This document shows, piece after piece, positions 59,403-64,000 of a DNA stretch of 64,000 nucleotides (position 1 is the first letter of the stretch; each line of letters opens with the position of its first letter). The notes beneath the pieces were generated by a model. That model was not told the origin of the DNA. It saw only the letters and a list, made by a program, of their open reading frames with translations, and ran no database searches. The stretch spans positions 62,001 to 126,000 of the forward strand of contig JACKIL010000001.1 of NCBI GenBank assembly GCA_020638525.1. Reading direction: 5' to 3'. The stretch is from Caulobacterales bacterium. Lineage in GTDB: Bacteria > Pseudomonadota > Alphaproteobacteria > Caulobacterales > Parvularculaceae. The position numbers and the translations under genes are program-made.

Positions 59403-60682
59403 TGATGACGGCCCACGACACGGTTCTTGAAGTCGACGGCGTCTGCAAGCTCTTCTCGCGAAGCGTCTCTGGAAGTCAGAGGCGGCTCGGGCAGATCATC
59501 AGGGCGGCGATTTTTGGCAAGGATTTCACCGTCTCGGATACGAGCGAAGGCGAATTCTGGGCGCTGAAAGATGTCAACTTCACGCTACGGCGCGGTGAGG
59601 CGATCGGCATTCTCGGTCTGAACGGTGCAGGAAAAACGACGCTGCTTCGAATGCTGAACGGACAGATGGCGCCGGATCGCGGCGAAATTCGTATCGCTGG
59701 CGAGACCGCGTCGATGATCGATCTTTCCGCTGGGCTCAATGACCGCATGAGCGGGTGGGAGAATATCTATCTGCGCAGCGCGAGCATTGGACGCACGCGC
59801 CAGCAAGTCGACGCATCCCTCGACGAAATGGTCGAGTTCATGGAACTCGGCGACGCGCTCGATGCGCCGATCGGGACCTATAGCGCCGGCATGCGTATGC
59901 GCCTTGCTTTCGCAACGACGATTTTCGTCGAGCCGGACCTTCTGCTCATCGACGAAGTGCTTTCGGTCGGCGATTTTCGTTTCCGCCAGAAGTGCCTGGA
60001 GAAAATCCGCGCGTTGCGCGAGCGGTCCGCCTTTATTCTGGCCTCGCATTCGATGAACGACATTGCGCGCTTCTGTAACGAGGCGCTGGTGTTGGAGCGC
60101 GGTCGGGTGGCCTTCAAGGGCGAGCCGGAGGAGGCCATCAAATTCTTCCAGCAAACGCAAGAGCGCGAGGAACGGGAGAAAAAAGCCTTGGCCGGTCCGA
60201 AACCGCCAGTCAAGAAATTGGGCGACCAATTCCACAACACGGAAGAAATCACCTCCGTAAACGTACAGTGGGTAGGGGCTGACGGCCGCGCGCGCGACCA
60301 TTTCAAATGGGGCGACGTCATCGAGTTGCGTATTGAGTTTCGGCTCGCCAGCGGCGACCATCAGCTCGATATAGGCGTGCCGATCTGGCGGCAGGACGAA
60401 GAAGGCATGATCAGCGCGCTTTCAACCGAGCAGCAGCGTTTCAGGATCACGCCGGACGCATCGGGCATGTGCAGGGTCGCCGTCGAGTTCGATACGATGT
60501 GCCTGCCGCCCGGAACATATGAATCTGTTACGGCCATAATAGACGGGCCGAGATTTCTCTATCGGCAACCCAATGCGCAGGTCACGGTCGAAGCGGGCGG
60601 CGCGCCGCGAAGCTGGGGCCGATTTTATATGCCGCATCGATGGAAAACATTGCAGGCGGCCGAAGGCGAGGCGATTAAATGA
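59402..60682 (+). CDS. wzt: ABC transporter ATP-binding protein with Wzt C-terminal domain
   Basis: 426 residues. The nucleotide-binding domain has Walker A GLNGAGKTT (near 73), signature YSAGMRMRLAF (near 159) and Walker B LLLIDEVLSVGD. From about residue 275 a beta-sandwich follows (VNVQWVGADGRARDHFKWGD; LRIEFRLASGDHQLDIGVPIW), the Wzt_C domain that in O9a-type systems recognises the non-reducing terminal modification of the polymer. KpsT-type subunits lack it, so the substrate is likely a capped glycan. Start ATG 59402 or 59405. Confidence 0.92.
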   Translation: MMTAHDTVLEVDGVCKLFSRSVSGSQRRLGQIIRAAIFGKDFTVSDTSEGEFWALKDVNFTLRRGEAIGILGLNGAGKTTLLRMLNGQMAPDRGEIRIAGETASMIDLSAGLNDRMSGWENIYLRSASIGRTRQQVDASLDEMVEFMELGDALDAPIGTYSAGMRMRLAFATTIFVEPDLLLIDEVLSVGDFRFRQKCLEKIRALRERSAFILASHSMNDIARFCNEALVLERGRVAFKGEPEEAIKFFQQTQEREEREKKALAGPKPPVKKLGDQFHNTEEITSVNVQWVGADGRARDHFKWGDVIELRIEFRLASGDHQLDIGVPIWRQDEEGMISALSTEQQRFRITPDASGMCRVAVEFDTMCLPPGTYESVTAIIDGPRFLYRQPNAQVTVEAGGAPRSWGRFYMPHRWKTLQAAEGEAIK

Positions 60683-61380
60683 AAGATCCGAAGTTCTACC
60701 GCATCACATCATATGATCGCGGGCTCCTTCCCAATCCGGTTCTACGGCGGCTGGAAGAAGACGCGGACACGATGGAGAAGTGGACACAGAAGACGGGGCT
60801 GTCTCCGGGGCACCCGGCTTGGGGCATTCTCTATCATGTGATGCTCGCCTGCCTTCATCCGGATCAGGATAATATCATTGTCGAGACCGGCACCAATTGG
60901 GGCTCTTCGTCGATCGTGATCGCTCAGGCGATCCGCGACTCTGGCCGGCGCGGGCGCCTTCATACGATTGAGATCGACCGCGTAAACCACGAGAAAGCGA
61001 AAGCGCGTGTCGAGGAAGCCGGGCTTTCCGATCTTGTTGAGTTTCATCTCGGCGCGTCGGAGAAAGTGCTGCCGACCCTGATGGAAAAGCTCGACTCAGT
61101 GCGCTTCGCCTATCTCGATGGCGGACACGGGCTTGATACGGTGCTAGTCGAATTCGACGCCGTGCAGCGAAAGCTCGCCCATGGCGGCCTCGTCATCATG
61201 GACAATACCTATCCGATCGCTTCCGAAGGCGAGACGGCGCGGGTATGCGAAGCGCTGAGAGAGATTGTCGCGCGACACGGCGGCAACATCGTCAATCTGC
61301 CGTTCGTGTCCTGGTTTACGCCGGGCCTTGCGATCTGGCAGCGCGAGTCGCTCAACCTCTTCGAAGGATTGGGCGTTTAG
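60679..61380 (+). CDS. Class I methyltransferase (CmcI/Rhamnosyl O-methyltransferase-like)
   Basis: 233 residues. Motif I ETGTNWGSSSIVIAQAI (near 68), TIEIDRVNHEKA, FAYLDGGHGLDTVLVEFDAV with the acidic metal ligands, and IMDNTYP match the cephalosporin-hydroxylase/O-methyltransferase 3-like group. The start overlaps the wzt stop (ATGA), tying it closely to export. A capping methyltransferase acting on the glycan before export would fit, as inference. Confidence 0.82.
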   Translation: MKDPKFYRITSYDRGLLPNPVLRRLEEDADTMEKWTQKTGLSPGHPAWGILYHVMLACLHPDQDNIIVETGTNWGSSSIVIAQAIRDSGRRGRLHTIEIDRVNHEKAKARVEEAGLSDLVEFHLGASEKVLPTLMEKLDSVRFAYLDGGHGLDTVLVEFDAVQRKLAHGGLVIMDNTYPIASEGETARVCEALREIVARHGGNIVNLPFVSWFTPGLAIWQRESLNLFEGLGV

Positions 61381-61390
61381 CGCTGCGAGG

Positions 61391-62227
61391 CTATTTCGGG
61401 CTCGCGGGCAGCGTGAAAGTTTCCAGCTCGCCCGTGAAGAGGCCGAACAGGCTCGGCGCGTAGGGAAAACTGATCGGCTCCGATATCGTCAGCTTGTCGG
61501 CTTCCGGCCCGCCACTGCGGGCGACGAAGCCGTTCCGGAAGATGATGTCGATCGTGTAGCCGAAGCGCGTCAGAAACTCCGCCAGCATCGAAACGCCGAT
61601 CACTTCGTGGAAGATGCCGCGTCGGCCGCTTTCCTGCTTCTCGATACGATTGCGAATCCGGTTCCACGTCCAGTCGTCACCGAGCCCGACGATGAACTGG
61701 CCGATCACCGTCACGGGCGCCCCGACTTTCATAATGCGGCGCAATTCGCGCAGGTAGCGGAGCTGATCGTAGAGATTGATATGCGACCAGCTAGATTGCG
61801 CGAGGCAGAAGTCGAAATGGTCGGCGGGAAGGGCGGACAGATCGACCTTGTCGATGATGTTGAAGTGAACGCGGTCTCCGACGCGTTCCTGCGCGACCTT
61901 CACATATTCGCGGGAGACATCGATCGCCTGATAGTCTTTCAGGCGCTCGTCGAGAAGGCTGATGACGCATTCGGAAGCGCGTCCGCCGCCGGGGCCGATT
62001 TCAAGGAAATTGGCGTCGCCGTTCGGAATGTATTTCTCGAAAAGCGGCTTGTAGATCGCGAGAAGCTGCTGCTGGGCGCCCCATTCATCGCCGGCGCGCT
62101 TAACCTCTTCTGAATCGACCGTCTTGATGCCCTCGGCATCGCCGCCGACCTCAAGGCCCATCTCGGACGACTTCCAGTGCTTCGCGTAGACGTCGAAGTC
62201 CGAGCCGACTGATGATGCGTCTTTCAT
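61391..62227 (-). CDS. Class I SAM-dependent methyltransferase
   Basis: 278 residues: FLEIGPGGGRASECV (near 70), IDVSREYVKVAQERV, FDFCLAQSSWSHINLYDQLRYL, then a C-terminal lid. ATG 62227 is preferred to GTG 62248 because GGGG lies at usual spacing before it. It is convergent with the preceding methyltransferase, 10 bp away, and divergent from the one at 62460. Confidence 0.83.
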   Translation of the reverse strand: MKDASSVGSDFDVYAKHWKSSEMGLEVGGDAEGIKTVDSEEVKRAGDEWGAQQQLLAIYKPLFEKYIPNGDANFLEIGPGGGRASECVISLLDERLKDYQAIDVSREYVKVAQERVGDRVHFNIIDKVDLSALPADHFDFCLAQSSWSHINLYDQLRYLRELRRIMKVGAPVTVIGQFIVGLGDDWTWNRIRNRIEKQESGRRGIFHEVIGVSMLAEFLTRFGYTIDIIFRNGFVARSGGPEADKLTISEPISFPYAPSLFGLFTGELETFTLPASPK

Positions 62228-62459
62228 GGTTTTCCCCGGATAACCCACTGGAATTCCATTCGGTTATTATCTTCGCAGGCGACGGGAGACAACCCTGCGC
62301 AGTTAAACTGGCTCGTTTTCGCCCGAGGGGCGTGGCGTCTCGAAAGCATGGGCCTCGCCAGTTGACCGGGCGCGTCTGATCCTGCAACGAAAAGGCGATG
62401 CTTCGCCTGTGTCGCAGCCTATGGGCGAGGCGCGGACTGCTTCGGGGAGATGACCTGCA

Positions 62460-63320
62460 ATGCCAATGGATGCACCGTCCAGCGCGGACCTTGATGAGAA
62501 ATACTGGCGGGAATTGCGGGAGAAGTCCGCTTTCGCCGGCATTACGCTCGACGAATCTATTTCGTTTGCGGATTTCGCGCTCTATGGCGACCGCATCGCC
62601 GGGCGGCAGATGGATATGTACCGGCGCGTCGGCGGGCGGCCCTTCGGCGAGGCGAGCATTCTCGATATCGGCTGCGGCGTCGGTCGCCTGCTAAAACCGT
62701 TCTCCATGCATTTCGCCCGAGCGGTCGGCGTCGACATGAATGAGCGCATCCTTGACGCCGCAAGGGACTATATTGGCGATCGGGTGAATGTCGAACTCGT
62801 CAAGAATGACGGCAGAACCGTTCCGTTTCCGGATAATTCGTTCGACTACGTTTTCTGCGGCGGCGTGTTGCAGCATGTTCCCGATATCGACGTCATCATG
62901 GGATATTTCCGCGAAGGCCTGCGGGTTCTGAAACCGGGCGGGGTTCTCAACTACTCCGTCATGGTGTGGATGAAGTCGCGAAAGGGCGGGATAGAGGGCG
63001 ACCGGGTCGGGGCGAAGATTGTCGCCAGCGATCTTGAGGCTCTGCTCAACGATACAGGGCACCTTCTGACGGCGATCTTCAGTGATCCGCAGGACCCAAA
63101 TCCGCACTTTCAAATCATGCTGCGCAAGTCGGCGCCGTTTGCAGCGGCGTTGAGAAGCATAAAGCGCCGCATTTCGCCTTTCGAGATCACGCCGTCGAGC
63201 GTCACGCCGATGAAAGTGCGCACCGGAACATTCGAAGATCTGCCGTCCTATACGAAGCTGCGCGCGCAATGGGCGTCCGGCAAGCGCAAGCCTGTCACGT
63301 TCTTTTCCCGTCCCGATTGA
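62460..63320 (+). CDS. Class I SAM-dependent methyltransferase
   Basis: 286 residues. Residues 1-60 are a helical cap; motif I is ILDIGCGVGRLLKPFS (near 67), then GVDMNERILDAARDYIGD, FDYVFCGGVLQHVPDID and LRVLKPGGVLNYSVM, a standard methyltransferase 11 pattern. The last 60 residues are basic. The target is probably a surface glycan; the closely packed methyltransferases suggest several different methylation positions. Confidence 0.84.
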   Translation: MPMDAPSSADLDEKYWRELREKSAFAGITLDESISFADFALYGDRIAGRQMDMYRRVGGRPFGEASILDIGCGVGRLLKPFSMHFARAVGVDMNERILDAARDYIGDRVNVELVKNDGRTVPFPDNSFDYVFCGGVLQHVPDIDVIMGYFREGLRVLKPGGVLNYSVMVWMKSRKGGIEGDRVGAKIVASDLEALLNDTGHLLTAIFSDPQDPNPHFQIMLRKSAPFAAALRSIKRRISPFEITPSSVTPMKVRTGTFEDLPSYTKLRAQWASGKRKPVTFFSRPD

Positions 63321-63334
63321 CGAAGTCGCGCGCC

Positions 63335-64000
63335 CTATGCGCGGGCGTTATAGGCCTCGAAGACTTCCCTGAGGCCCTCTTGCAGTGAAATGCTCGGGCG
63401 CCATCCGAGCGCAGAAAGTCTCGCGCTCGACATCAGTTTGCGCGGCGTTCCGTCAGGCTTCGTTTTGTCGAATGAAAGCGCGCCTTTCAGGCCGGCGAGG
63501 CGACAGATCGCTTCGGCGAGTTCACGGATCGTAACATCGCTTCCCGTGCCGACATTGATCGGCGAGGGACCAGAATAGTATTTGGCGAGAAAGACGAGCG
63601 CGTCTGCGCAATCGCGCACATGCATGAATTCGCGGCGTGCTTCGCCCGTTCCCCATATCTCGATCGAGGCCGCGCCCTTTTCGCGCGCTTCATGCGCCTT
63701 GCGGATGAGCGCTGGCAGCACGTGGCTCGCAGCGAGATCGTAATTGTCGTTGACGCCGTAGAGGTTCGTCGGCATCGCTGAAATGAAGTCGTCGCCATAT
63801 TGCTTTCGATAAGCCTGACACAGCTTGATGCCGGCGATCTTCGCGACCGCGTACCATTCATTTGTCGGTTCGAGCGGGCCAGTGAGCAGGCTGTCTTCTT
63901 CGATCGGCTGCAGTGCAAGTCGAGGGTAGATGCAGGAAGAGCCGAGAAATACGAGCTTTTCAACCTGTGTCTCATGTGCGGCGTGGATGATGTTCGCTTC
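63335..64000 (-). CDS. fcl: GDP-L-fucose synthase, C-terminal part (5' end outside window)
   Basis: The frame stays open to base 64000. Visible residues show FLGSSCIYPRLALQPI, LTGPLEPTNEWYAVAKIAG with the catalytic Tyr and Lys, SAMPTNLYGVNDNYD, SHVLPALIRK and EFMHVRDCADA. These are diagnostic for GDP-L-fucose synthase (GDP-4-keto-6-deoxymannose 3,5-epimerase-4-reductase). It uses GDP-mannose-derived substrate, linking it to manC at 27.7 kb. Normal family length is about 315-325 aa; about 221 are present. Confidence 0.93.
   Translation of the reverse strand, partial: EANIIHAAHETQVEKLVFLGSSCIYPRLALQPIEEDSLLTGPLEPTNEWYAVAKIAGIKLCQAYRKQYGDDFISAMPTNLYGVNDNYDLAASHVLPALIRKAHEAREKGAASIEIWGTGEARREFMHVRDCADALVFLAKYYSGPSPINVGTGSDVTIRELAEAICRLAGLKGALSFDKTKPDGTPRKLMSSARLSALGWRPSISLQEGLREVFEAYNARA

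Noticed and set aside
1..64000. CRISPR arrays, insertion sequences, integrases or a complete prophage.
   Set aside because: No regularly spaced repeats, transposase or integrase motifs were seen; the single fibre gene is not enough for a prophage.

Overview
The window is about 64 kb of GC-rich alphaproteobacterial chromosome. The lineage call rests on gene order: chvI-chvG-hprK-EIIA(Man type)-HPr, a DUF4175/TIGR02302 protein, argH-lptM-lysA, and a ribosomal protein L21 carrying a C-terminal helix-hairpin-helix tail. A Hyphomonadales/Parvularculales-type organism seems likely, but genus cannot be settled by reading. A perfect parS site near 20.1 kb suggests the segment lies in the origin-proximal part of the chromosome.

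Layout. 0-19 kb is mostly housekeeping: the tail of an acyl-CoA ligase, a PPOX-fold protein, a pterin dehydratase, the ChvGI envelope-stress system with its PTS-Ntr-like partners, DUF4175, an HSL-type esterase, argH-lptM-lysA, a TlpA-like thioredoxin, a large unknown lipoprotein, a KAS III enzyme, tag, a MAPEG protein, ygfZ and pyrC. 19-30 kb holds nucleotide-sugar genes interleaved with essential genes: rfbC, nadE, rfbB-rfbD-rfbA (dTDP-L-rhamnose), rplU-rpmA, an AGE-family epimerase overlapping a GDP-mannose pyrophosphorylase, mtnP and a UDP-glucuronate 4-epimerase. A tRNA-Ser(CGA), with a scrambled partial copy upstream, sits at 31 kb.

31-64 kb is a large surface-polysaccharide locus. It has a UDP-sulfoquinovose-synthase-like enzyme, several family 2 glycosyltransferases, a CMP-sugar cytidylyltransferase operon, three proteins sharing a GNGPSL (DUF115/MAF-like) domain, seven methyltransferase domains, a Wzm/Wzt ABC exporter whose Wzt has a long C-terminal domain, and the 3' part of GDP-L-fucose synthase. 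An orphan DUF2793/peptidase-S74 fibre protein is embedded among them.

The strongest candidate for an under-described system is the minus-strand run at 45.0-50.1 kb: acyl carrier protein, FkbH-type HAD-IIIC protein, MBOAT O-acyltransferase, SGNH/DltD-AlgJ-like protein, an unlisted 47-residue single-pass membrane protein, and a VOC protein. It resembles the Dlt D-alanylation machinery with the adenylating enzyme DltA replaced by FkbH. This suggests that a three-carbon (glyceryl-like) unit, loaded on the ACP, is moved across the membrane onto a surface glycan. A second idea is a WbdD-like control of glycan length: a membrane-anchored, coiled-coil methyltransferase (52966-54255) lies close to a Wzt with a substrate-recognition domain.

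Two small genes missing from simple ORF listings were found: lptM (36 aa, 10553-10663) and the 47-aa membrane protein (45486-45629). No CRISPR array, transposase or integrase was seen.
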